Shown: positions 26,665-33,968 of the stretch, piece by piece | Layout: each line of letters starts with the position of its first letter | How positions within the stretch are numbered: the first letter of the stretch is position 1 | Source: CAJXMH01 sp040220135 | GTDB lineage: Bacteria; Bacteroidota; Bacteroidia; Flavobacteriales_E; Vicingaceae | NCBI GenBank assembly: GCA_040220135.1 | Contig: JAVJTT010000007.1 | Location: 123,862 to 187,861 of the forward strand | Direction: 5' to 3' | Length of the DNA: 64,000 bases | The notes under the pieces: generated by a model | What the model saw: only the letters and a program-made list of their open reading frames with translations | Databases searched by the model: none | Told to the model about the DNA's origin: nothing | Position numbers and translations under genes: made by a program

Positions 26665-27621
26665 ATGCGCTTCGTTTTCTTCTTTGCATTTCTATTTTCT
26701 GTGATTTTTGTTTTAGCACAACCAGGAAGTAAAAGAATAACCAGAGCTGAATACATTGAAATGTATAAAGATGATGCCATTCGCGAAATGCATCGCAGTG
26801 GTGTGCCTGCTAGTATTACCCTAGCGCAGGGAATACTTGAATCCGGTGACGGTAACAGTCCGCTAGCCCGATATGCGAAGAACCACTTTGGAATTAAATG
26901 TCACTCTAGTTGGACGGGTAAAACCTTTATACAAGACGATGATGAGAAAGACGAATGTTTTCGGAAATACAAACATGTGCTAGACTCCTACAGAGATCAT
27001 TCTGATTTTTTAAAGAAAAAGCGCTATGCTTTTCTGTTTGATTTAAAAATAACGGATTATAAAGGTTGGGCTAAAGGGCTTAAGAAAGCCGGCTATGCTA
27101 CAAACCCTAAGTACCCGCAATTACTAATTCGAATTATTGAAGAAAATGATCTTGCCAAATTTGATAAAATGAAGCCTGGTAAAGCGCCAAAAAATGAGAA
27201 AGAAGGAAAGAAGCAGTGGCGAGACAAAACCAATAAGCAAAAGTCTGCAAGCAGAGTGCGCAAAGGAGCGCATCAAGTAAAGAAACACGAAAACAACATT
27301 AAATATATAGAAGTAAAAGCAAAAGACAACATCGAGAAAATTGCCGATGAGTTTGAAATGGGGGAGTGGCAACTTTACAAGTATAACGACTTGGACAAAG
27401 ATGAACCTCTCTTTACTTCAGGGGTCTTGTTTTTACAACCTAAACGCAATCGTGCAAAGCAAGACTACCACACGGTGAAAGCCGGTGAAAGCATGTGGGA
27501 AATCTCTCAACAGTACGGTATTAAACTCAAAAAGCTATACCGCAAGAATCGCATGGACCGCAAAGAAGAGCCTGAGGTGGGGCAGAAACTTTACCTTAGA
27601 AAGAAGAAACGCAGAGAGTAA
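26665..27621 (+). CDS. Glucosaminidase (GH73-type) with two LysM domains
   Basis: A secreted peptidoglycan hydrolase of 318 residues; I start it at ATG 26665 rather than the in-frame TTG 9 bp upstream. Signal peptide ~1-18, then a GH73-type domain (~28-165) with the catalytic-type glutamate E59 in ITLAQGILESGDGNS and the characteristic NHFGIKCHSSW. A basic Lys-rich linker (~170-205) follows, then two LysM peptidoglycan-binding modules (~211-256 and ~268-314). It likely cleaves the glycan strand in cell separation or wall turnover. It converges on the porin gene after 2 bp. Confidence 0.93.
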   Translation: MRFVFFFAFLFSVIFVLAQPGSKRITRAEYIEMYKDDAIREMHRSGVPASITLAQGILESGDGNSPLARYAKNHFGIKCHSSWTGKTFIQDDDEKDECFRKYKHVLDSYRDHSDFLKKKRYAFLFDLKITDYKGWAKGLKKAGYATNPKYPQLLIRIIEENDLAKFDKMKPGKAPKNEKEGKKQWRDKTNKQKSASRVRKGAHQVKKHENNIKYIEVKAKDNIEKIADEFEMGEWQLYKYNDLDKDEPLFTSGVLFLQPKRNRAKQDYHTVKAGESMWEISQQYGIKLKKLYRKNRMDRKEEPEVGQKLYLRKKKRRE

Positions 27622-27623
27622 GC

Positions 27624-29117
27624 TTACCACCTCCAACCCATGGTGAACAAAAGGTGGTGTTCTGTTTCGTTAATACTAGCGTTCACATCAGAGGCGTTGT
27701 AGACCGGATCTTGATAAGAACTTTGACTTTGCATATAAGTCACATCAAAGTTGTAATTGCCGGTTCTAAAACCACTTCCCAAAGAGTAGGTTACCCTGCT
27801 CCTATCGGGATTAGAATTAAATTCAGAAGCATTAAATGGGTCAGCTTCTAGGCGATAGCCTCCACGAATTACGAATGGCTCAACACGGTATTCTGCACCA
27901 ATCCGAATGTTGTGAGTTCCTTGTAAAACCTCTCTTATTTCTTGGTTTTCAAAAGAGTAACTGGTTTTAAAATCTTTTCTATCATCAAACCTCATGGTAG
28001 AATAATCGACATATTCATAATCGATGTTAATCATACCGCTATTTTTATGAATGTATGCCGCACTGGCATTGTAGCGCCAAGGGCTTTGAATGCGGTACTC
28101 CCAATTGCTAAAGGTTTCTTGTTCTTGATCGAATTCTGTTCCATCAGAAAATTTTGATTCTGCATTAAAACTATACTCTTCACGGAATCCCCAAAGGGTG
28201 GGAATGTGAATGGCAGCTCCTAGTCGGATTGCCTGGGTAGCTTTGTATATCGCCCCTATTCGAGCGGTAAATCCTGTTCCGTTGATTATAAGATTGGTTC
28301 TTTCTTCATACTCGGTTGGTAAAAATTCGTTTGATTGGGGGGGAGGAGAATATTCATAGCTTTCCCTGAAGGTTCTATCTTCTTCATAAGAACTAGAAAT
28401 TAAAGAAGCAGCTATACCTAAGTACAATCTATCTTGATAGTTTCCACCGAAACTGAAATTAAAGTCATTCATGCTTCCTCTTTTTGAGGTGAGCTCCGAT
28501 TGACGAACTGCGGAGGTAATAGGGCCAAACCTAACATAACTATTCCGGCCAATGGTGTCAATCATAAAGGTGTAGAAAGCGTGCGATGGACCAAAAGGGT
28601 AGGCATAGTTTTCTACATCTGTAACATCGGGGCTTTCGTTGTTTAGGATATCCACATAATCAATTACAATAGAATTATCATTCGTGTTTGTTCCGGCTAT
28701 TTCTTGTTCTTCATGAAAACTTCCAATACGGTTGTAACTGATGCCAAAAGAGTAGTTTTTCCAGCCATTTGGGTCTCCTTTGTATGAAGCTACATAACCA
28801 ATATTTCCGAGGTTAAAGTTTAGCTTATTGTCGTCTCTTAAGGTGTTTCGGTATGTCGCTTCATTTTGGTTCAAATAAAAACCGGTGGTAAAAGTGAATT
28901 CTGAGTTCCGATAAACCCCAATTCCAGCCGGATTAACGGAAACGGCCGAAATATCACCCCCTAAAGCGCCAAAAGAGCCACCCATGGCATTAAAGCGAGC
29001 GGTGCCCAAATATTGAGTTCGCGAATGCCTTAGGGCATCATTGTAATTCTGTGCGTTTAGGCCGGTCGCAAAACAGAGCAGTATGCCCATGAAATTGATG
29101 TATTTTGCTGCTTTCAT
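27624..29117 (-). CDS. OmpP1/FadL family outer-membrane transporter
   Basis: A 497-residue outer-membrane beta-barrel: signal peptide ~1-22 (ending LNAQNYND), then the FadL-type start (YLGTARFNAMGGSFGALGGDISAVSVNPAGIGVYRNSEF) with the NPAG motif, and many alternating aromatic strands ending in the terminal aromatic W (LLFTMGWRW) expected for barrel assembly. The family imports hydrophobic molecules such as long-chain fatty acids. It starts 3 bp after the stop of the lipoprotein gene upstream, so the two form one operon. Confidence 0.93.
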   Translation of the reverse strand: MKAAKYINFMGILLCFATGLNAQNYNDALRHSRTQYLGTARFNAMGGSFGALGGDISAVSVNPAGIGVYRNSEFTFTTGFYLNQNEATYRNTLRDDNKLNFNLGNIGYVASYKGDPNGWKNYSFGISYNRIGSFHEEQEIAGTNTNDNSIVIDYVDILNNESPDVTDVENYAYPFGPSHAFYTFMIDTIGRNSYVRFGPITSAVRQSELTSKRGSMNDFNFSFGGNYQDRLYLGIAASLISSSYEEDRTFRESYEYSPPPQSNEFLPTEYEERTNLIINGTGFTARIGAIYKATQAIRLGAAIHIPTLWGFREEYSFNAESKFSDGTEFDQEQETFSNWEYRIQSPWRYNASAAYIHKNSGMINIDYEYVDYSTMRFDDRKDFKTSYSFENQEIREVLQGTHNIRIGAEYRVEPFVIRGGYRLEADPFNASEFNSNPDRSRVTYSLGSGFRTGNYNFDVTYMQSQSSYQDPVYNASDVNASINETEHHLLFTMGWRW

Positions 29118-29120
29118 ATC

Positions 29121-30533
29121 TTATCTTCTTGGTCTACTAGAACGACTTGGTGTGCTTCTGCTCGGGGTAGAGCGGCTGCCACCAGATGGTCTGATAGAGG
29201 GTGACGAATTGTTGTAAGTTGGTCTGCTTCGGTTAAAAGAAGGACTTGGTCTAGACTTCTGCTGAGGTTGAACCTGCGGCTGTCGCTGTGGTTGACTTTG
29301 ACGTTGAGGTTGCACTCTATTCGAACGATTGTAAGTGTTATTTCGTCTTGAAGGCCTAGAGTAAGTAGGTTGAGTATTAGTTCTAGAAGGGGTTGGCCTA
29401 ACTGCAGGTCTAGGGTTTATTGACGGTTTACTTTCCGTGTTACGACTCGGTGTGGGTCTTGTGTAACTATTGGGGCTTCGATCGGAGCGGTATTTTTCCG
29501 GAGTCTCTCTTTTGGGTTCCGTAACCAATCGCTCTTGGCGTGCATTACCCCTAAGGTCTTTTTCATTGTTTCGCGGCGTGCGACTTGGAGCGGCATTATT
29601 TTTCTCTCTCGATAGAGCAGGAGCAGTTCTACTTCTTCTTTCTGTTTCTCCATTGGTCGTGCGATCAAGGGTAGGAGAGCCACTACCTCTACGTGGAGCA
29701 GTAATGTTACGTCTGCCAGAACCGCTTTCACCATTCCCAACAAAGAAGTTTCCTTGGTTTACACCATTGTAAAAACCTTGGTTGTAGCCGGCCCAGTAGT
29801 TATTGAAGCCAAAGCCACCTCCCCAATAAGGATTGGCAAAGCCCCAACGATTATAACCCCAAAAAGGATCGTAATAAGGGTTGAAAAATGGATCATAGAA
29901 AGCATTGGCAGCTCCCCAACGGTTAAAGCCCCAGCCAATTCCAACACCCACACCTACGTTCCAGCCTGACCAGCTATTCCAACCTAAGCTCAACCCAGTT
30001 CTAGGGGTAAATGGGTCCCAATAGTTAAAAGAGTTGTAAAGGGTCGGTCGGCAAAAAAATGGGTCTTGGGTGTAAAGGATGCGGTCTCTTACGTAAGGGT
30101 CATAAGTATTAAAACTCCTTACCGGTGAGTTTAACTCACTAAGACTAGAGGCGTAATTTTCATCATAATATTCAGCATCGCCATTTTGGTTGTTGGCATT
30201 GTTAATGGTAATGTTGGTACTTCCGTTATCATTGATTTGCTCTTGAGACTGACTATTGTCCTCTTTTTCGGCGCGGGTGTAGCGGTTTTGATATAAACTT
30301 TGGGGGTATTCTTCACTTTTTTCATCCTCAGCATATCGGTTCTCATAGCTCCCATCATAGCGAATGTTATCTGTTTTATTAAAATCTTCGCGCGGATCTT
30401 TTTGGACTTGCTTGACCGGATCGTTGTTTGGATTGTAGTAAACATCATCAAATGCATAGGGCTTGCTTGTGGTGCAAGCGAAGAGCGCCATGCCAATGAA
30501 CGTAATAATCGGAATGTATATGAACCTTTTCAT
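29121..30533 (-). CDS. Low-complexity lipoprotein of unknown function
   Basis: A 470-residue lipoprotein: lipobox at 17-20 (LFAC, lipidated C20). Three compositional zones follow: an acidic Asn/Asp/Tyr-rich part (~21-175), a Gly/Trp/Tyr/Phe/Asn-rich zone (~180-270, e.g. WGGGFGFNNYWAGYNQGFYNG), and an Arg/Ser/Pro/Gln-rich tail (~275-470) ending SRSTPSRSTPSRSSRPRR. No known domain. The highly basic tail could bind lipopolysaccharide, polysaccharide or nucleic acid; this is conjecture. First gene of the operon with the FadL-type porin. Several long overlapping ORFs in other frames here are artefacts of the biased composition. Confidence 0.85.
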   Translation of the reverse strand: MKRFIYIPIITFIGMALFACTTSKPYAFDDVYYNPNNDPVKQVQKDPREDFNKTDNIRYDGSYENRYAEDEKSEEYPQSLYQNRYTRAEKEDNSQSQEQINDNGSTNITINNANNQNGDAEYYDENYASSLSELNSPVRSFNTYDPYVRDRILYTQDPFFCRPTLYNSFNYWDPFTPRTGLSLGWNSWSGWNVGVGVGIGWGFNRWGAANAFYDPFFNPYYDPFWGYNRWGFANPYWGGGFGFNNYWAGYNQGFYNGVNQGNFFVGNGESGSGRRNITAPRRGSGSPTLDRTTNGETERRSRTAPALSREKNNAAPSRTPRNNEKDLRGNARQERLVTEPKRETPEKYRSDRSPNSYTRPTPSRNTESKPSINPRPAVRPTPSRTNTQPTYSRPSRRNNTYNRSNRVQPQRQSQPQRQPQVQPQQKSRPSPSFNRSRPTYNNSSPSIRPSGGSRSTPSRSTPSRSSRPRR

Positions 30534-30578
30534 GCTGTGTATTTTTTCTTTTTACCTATTCAACCAACGTTAATTGGA

Positions 30579-30586
30579 TAAATTTG
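30579..30586 (+). promoter_or_regulatory. Putative -7 element of proS
   Basis: TAAATTTG fits TAnnTTTG and ends 43 nt before the proS start. No matching -33 box. Confidence 0.35.
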
Positions 30587-30629
30587 TCAATTGAACATTC
30601 AATAAATAACAAACTTTATACCATAAATT

Positions 30630-32105
30630 ATGGCAAAGGGATTAACAAGCAGAAAAGAAGATTATTCAAAGTGGTATAACGAAATTGTAGAGCGAGCTGA
30701 TTTGGCTGAGCACTCTGCTGTTAGAGGGTGTATGGTGATTAAACCATACGGTTATGCGATTTGGGAAAAAATGCAAAAAGAATTGGATCGTATGTTTAAA
30801 GAAACTGGTCATAGCAATGCGTATTTCCCTCTCTTTGTTCCCAAAAGTTTATTTGAAGCAGAAGAAAAGAATGCAGAAGGCTTTGCCAAAGAGTGTGCCG
30901 TAGTTACGCATTACCGTTTAAAAAACGACGAGGAAAACCCGGGTAAGCTCAAAGTAGATGAAAAGGCAAAACTAGAAGAAGAGTTAGTAGTACGTCCAAC
31001 TTCGGAAGCCATTATCTGGAATACCTATAAGGGATGGATTCAATCGTACCGTGATTTACCCATTTTGGTTAATCAATGGGCCAATGTGGTTCGTTGGGAA
31101 ATGAGAACTCGCTTGTTCTTAAGAACAGCAGAATTTTTATGGCAAGAAGGGCATACAGCACATGCCACCAAAGAAGAGGCAATTGAAGAAGCTGAGCAAA
31201 TGATGCGCGTTTATACTGAATTTGCTGAAAAATTTATGGGAATGCCGGTTATTCAAGGCTTGAAAAGTGAAAGTGAACGCTTTGCCGGTGCGGTTGAAAC
31301 TTATTGTATTGAAGCTTTAATGCAAGATGGGAAAGCCCTACAGGCAGGAACTTCACATTTCTTAGGTCAGAATTTTGCGAAGGCCTTCGACGTGAAGTAT
31401 ACCGCACAAGATGGTAAGTTAGATCACGTATGGGCCACCTCTTGGGGCGTTTCAACGCGTTTAATGGGCGCACTCATCATGACTCATTCAGATGACAAAG
31501 GGTTGGTTTTACCTCCACGTCTTGCCCCTTTTGAAGTAGCTATGGTGCCCATTTACAAAGGAGAGGAGCAAAGACAAGAAGTAGTTTCTCATTTGAGCGA
31601 GATTAAGAAAGAGCTTGAAGCAAAAGGCATTTCAGTAAAGCTAGACGACCGTGACACACATAAACCCGGTTGGAAGTTTGCCGAGTATGAATTAAAAGGA
31701 GTGCCACTTCGCATTGCTATGGGAATGCGCGATATTGAGAAAGGAAGTGTAGAGGTGGCCAGACGAGATACCTTAGAAAAAAAGTTTTACGATCGGCAAG
31801 ACATTGCAAATAAGGTAGACCATTTACTAGAAAATATTCAAGACAACTTATATCGTAAAGCAATCGATTTTAGGGAAGAGAATAGCCATACTGCAAATGA
31901 CTACACTGAATTTAAGCAATTGATTAAAGAAGGTGGTTTCGTATACGCTCATTGGGATGGAACTGCAGAAACGGAAGAGAAGATCAAGCAAGAAACCAAA
32001 GCTACCATCCGTTGTATTCCTCTAGATCAAAAGCAAGAAGCGGGAAAATGTATTTGCAGTGGAGAGCCTTCTCAAGGAAGGGTAATTTTTGCCAAAGCTT
32101 ATTAA
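30630..32105 (+). CDS. proS: Proline--tRNA ligase (archaeal/eukaryotic-type)
   Basis: Charges tRNA-Pro. The 491-residue length, absence of the bacterial INS editing insertion and the C-terminal zinc-domain remnant (GKCICSGEPSQGRVIFAKAY) identify the archaeal/eukaryotic-like ProRS that is normal in Bacteroidota. Class II motifs are visible: motif 2 NVVRWEMRTRLFLRTAEFLWQEGHTAH and the TSEAIIW block before it; the anticodon-binding domain is at ~290-405. A conserved hypothetical gene follows after one base. Confidence 0.97.
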   Translation: MAKGLTSRKEDYSKWYNEIVERADLAEHSAVRGCMVIKPYGYAIWEKMQKELDRMFKETGHSNAYFPLFVPKSLFEAEEKNAEGFAKECAVVTHYRLKNDEENPGKLKVDEKAKLEEELVVRPTSEAIIWNTYKGWIQSYRDLPILVNQWANVVRWEMRTRLFLRTAEFLWQEGHTAHATKEEAIEEAEQMMRVYTEFAEKFMGMPVIQGLKSESERFAGAVETYCIEALMQDGKALQAGTSHFLGQNFAKAFDVKYTAQDGKLDHVWATSWGVSTRLMGALIMTHSDDKGLVLPPRLAPFEVAMVPIYKGEEQRQEVVSHLSEIKKELEAKGISVKLDDRDTHKPGWKFAEYELKGVPLRIAMGMRDIEKGSVEVARRDTLEKKFYDRQDIANKVDHLLENIQDNLYRKAIDFREENSHTANDYTEFKQLIKEGGFVYAHWDGTAETEEKIKQETKATIRCIPLDQKQEAGKCICSGEPSQGRVIFAKAY

Positions 32106-32106
32106 T

Positions 32107-32799
32107 ATGAAAGCCAAAGAACAATTTGAAAACATTGTTTCAACCATTCAAGATAAAGCTTCTTTAAAGCAAGAGATTTATCGAAACACCTTAGAAACCT
32201 ATCTTTCCTTTAGGGAAGAAGGTAAAAAACTGGTTGAAGAGCTGAAAGGTGAAATGTCAAAATTTGATAGGGACGTAGCCATAGAATACGAAGAAAAAGG
32301 AGACTTTGAATTCCAGTTGAAGATTGGTGGCGATGTTATTTTATTTTACATGCACACCAATGTTTTTGATTTTGATAAGAGTCATTCGCTTTGGAAAACC
32401 GGCTATATAAAAGAAGACCCAAGTCGAAGTTTTTGCGGCATGATCAATATCTACAACTTTTTGGCCGATAGTTTTAAGTATAATCGCTTTGATGACAGTG
32501 GCTATTTAATTGGCCGCGCCTTTATCAATAAAGAAAATCACTTCTTTTTAGAAGGAAAGCGGCAATTGGGTTTTATACACAATGACTTTGCAAATGATAC
32601 GATAGACCAAGCCGATATTCGAGAAGTGATTAGCCAAGCTGTTTTATATTCCATGGATTTTGATCTTTTCACACCCCCTTACAAGCATGTGCAGGAAATA
32701 AGTGTAGGACAATTGTTGCAAAATGCTTCTGGTATGCGATTGAAAACCGCTAAGCGCTTAGGTTTTAAGTTTAGTTTCGATGAAGACGCAGAAGAGTAA
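32107..32799 (+). CDS. Conserved hypothetical protein, coupled to proS
   Basis: A 230-residue soluble protein; start ATG 32107, one base after the proS stop. An upstream in-frame ATG at 32089 lies inside proS and is unlikely. The N-terminal ~60 residues are helical and Lys/Glu-rich; the rest is mixed alpha/beta with a notable SRSFCGMINIYNFLADSFKYNRFDD. No catalytic motif, signal or membrane helix. I do not recognise the family. Its position between proS and the tRNA-Glu/rpsT unit suggests a housekeeping neighbour, not a known function. Confidence 0.8.
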   Translation: MKAKEQFENIVSTIQDKASLKQEIYRNTLETYLSFREEGKKLVEELKGEMSKFDRDVAIEYEEKGDFEFQLKIGGDVILFYMHTNVFDFDKSHSLWKTGYIKEDPSRSFCGMINIYNFLADSFKYNRFDDSGYLIGRAFINKENHFFLEGKRQLGFIHNDFANDTIDQADIREVISQAVLYSMDFDLFTPPYKHVQEISVGQLLQNASGMRLKTAKRLGFKFSFDEDAEE

Positions 32800-32820
32800 A
32801 AAAATTGCAAAAAATTCTTT

Positions 32821-32849
32821 TTTGAAATAAAACTTTTCTATTACATTTG
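32821..32849 (+). promoter_or_regulatory. Promoter of the tRNA-Glu / rpsT unit
   Basis: TTTG at 32821-32824 and TACATTTG at 32842-32849 with 17 bp between them form the best complete Bacteroidota-type promoter in the window (-33 TTTG, -7 TAnnTTTG). Transcription would start around 32855, about 20 nt before the mature tRNA 5' end. Confidence 0.75.
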
Positions 32850-32876
32850 CACTCCAATTTTTTGGAAACAAAATAC

Positions 32877-32948
32877 GGTCCGTTCGTCTAGGGGTTAGGA
32901 CGCCAGGTTTTCATCCTGGTAACAGGGGTTCGATTCCCCTACGGACTG
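32877..32948 (+). tRNA. tRNA-Glu (anticodon TTC)
   Basis: Folds as a 72-nt cloverleaf: acceptor stem GGTCCGT / ACGGACT with a G-U first pair, anticodon stem CCAGG / CCTGG with loop TTTTCAT (anticodon TTC), T arm GGGG-TTCGATT-CCCC, discriminator G. The 3' end is GCA rather than CCA, so CCA must be added after transcription. It lies 18 bp before rpsT with no terminator between, so the two are probably processed from one transcript. Confidence 0.96.
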
Positions 32949-32966
32949 CAAAAACAAAAAGAAACT

Positions 32967-33218
32967 ATGGCTAATCATAAGTCAGCTTTAAAGCGCATCA
33001 GACAAAGTCGTAAGAGAAATCTTCACAACCGCTATTATGCAAAAACCACGCGTAATGCAATTGCAGAACTGAGAGAGTCTGAAGACAAAAAACAAGCTAC
33101 GGAACAATTTCCAAAAGTGGTGAGCATGATTGACAAGCTTGCCAAGCGAAACATTATTCACGACAAGAAAGCTGCCAACTTAAAATCTAAGTTAGCCAAG
33201 CACGTCGCTTCTTTGTAA
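32967..33218 (+). CDS. rpsT: 30S ribosomal protein S20
   Basis: A primary 16S rRNA-binding protein of the small subunit. 83 residues, highly basic, with the typical start MANHKSALKRIRQSRKRNLHN and KKAANLKSKLAKHV at the end; three long helices as expected. Cotranscribed behind tRNA-Glu and closed by a strong terminator. Confidence 0.97.
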   Translation: MANHKSALKRIRQSRKRNLHNRYYAKTTRNAIAELRESEDKKQATEQFPKVVSMIDKLAKRNIIHDKKAANLKSKLAKHVASL

Positions 33219-33240
33219 AAGTTTTAGGTTAGAAAATTAG

Positions 33241-33271
33241 AACCCTCTGTTGCAAAACAGAGGGTTTTTTT
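33241..33271 (+). terminator. Rho-independent terminator after rpsT
   Basis: Perfect 11 bp stem AACCCTCTGTT / AACAGAGGGTT with GCAA tetraloop and a seven-T tract. The T tract runs into the stop codon of the convergent phosphatase gene. Confidence 0.93.
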
Positions 33272-33962
33272 ATGTGTCAAGGTTACATTGTATGCTAAGG
33301 GCCATGCTGTCTAAATTCAGGCAAACTAAATTCCCTTGCCCCTTAAGCTGCTTGTTTAGACAACCATTGTCAATGTATAATTTTCGTTTCCCTTTTTGAA
33401 TTCTCTTCATAATGTTTTGCAAGGGTTGTGGAGAATGACCAACCACTATTTTTCTTCCGCTTAAAAATTTTCGTTTTGCTTTAAAGTCTTTTATGTGGAG
33501 CATAGAATGAGTGTTTTCAAAGGGAAGTTCTTTGCTAAAATCAAAGCCGGCATGCACCAAATAGTAATCTTCTAGTGTGAAATAATGATAGCTTTCGGCT
33601 AAAAATTGGGAGTAGCGCTTTTTAAGAACATTGCCTTTAAGCATTGCAGAGGCATTGGATTCCGGTAAGACTTTGTTGAGTCGCTTGGGCTTTTCACTTG
33701 CATTCAATAGTAATTGTTCGTGATTGCCACGTAAAACAAATATTTGATATCCCTGAGTTTGCAATTCTAGGACAAGGTCAATCACCTTATCTGTAGAAGG
33801 ACCTCGGTTTACAAGATCTCCTAATAAATAAAGGTGATCTTCCCGCTGAAGTTTGATTTGCTCCAGTAGCGCTTTAAACGTTTTTGAGCAACCGTGTATG
33901 TCACTAATGGCAAGTCTTCTGCCAGTTGGTTTGCTAATATTTAAATGCCTTACAGTTGACAT
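33270..33962 (-). CDS. Metallophosphoesterase (PP2A/ApaH-like serine/threonine phosphatase fold)
   Basis: A 230-residue calcineurin-like phosphoesterase. The metal-binding blocks are all present: SDIHG (D-x-H), LLGDLVNRG (GDxxxRG), LRGNHEQ (GNHE), and VVGHSPQP near the C-terminus. This resembles bacterial PrpA/ApaH-type enzymes acting on phosphoproteins or dinucleoside polyphosphates; the substrate is undetermined. Last gene of a four-gene operon: it starts 6 bp after the stop of the upstream subtilase gene. Confidence 0.9.
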   Translation of the reverse strand: MSTVRHLNISKPTGRRLAISDIHGCSKTFKALLEQIKLQREDHLYLLGDLVNRGPSTDKVIDLVLELQTQGYQIFVLRGNHEQLLLNASEKPKRLNKVLPESNASAMLKGNVLKKRYSQFLAESYHYFTLEDYYLVHAGFDFSKELPFENTHSMLHIKDFKAKRKFLSGRKIVVGHSPQPLQNIMKRIQKGKRKLYIDNGCLNKQLKGQGNLVCLNLDSMALSIQCNLDT

Positions 33963-33968
33963 AAATTC

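Noticed and set aside
29417..29969. Several ORFs of 64-108 residues on both strands inside the lipoprotein gene
   Set aside because: They arise from the low-complexity, codon-biased coding sequence; the lipobox frame is the only one with a signal and continuous neighbour spacing.
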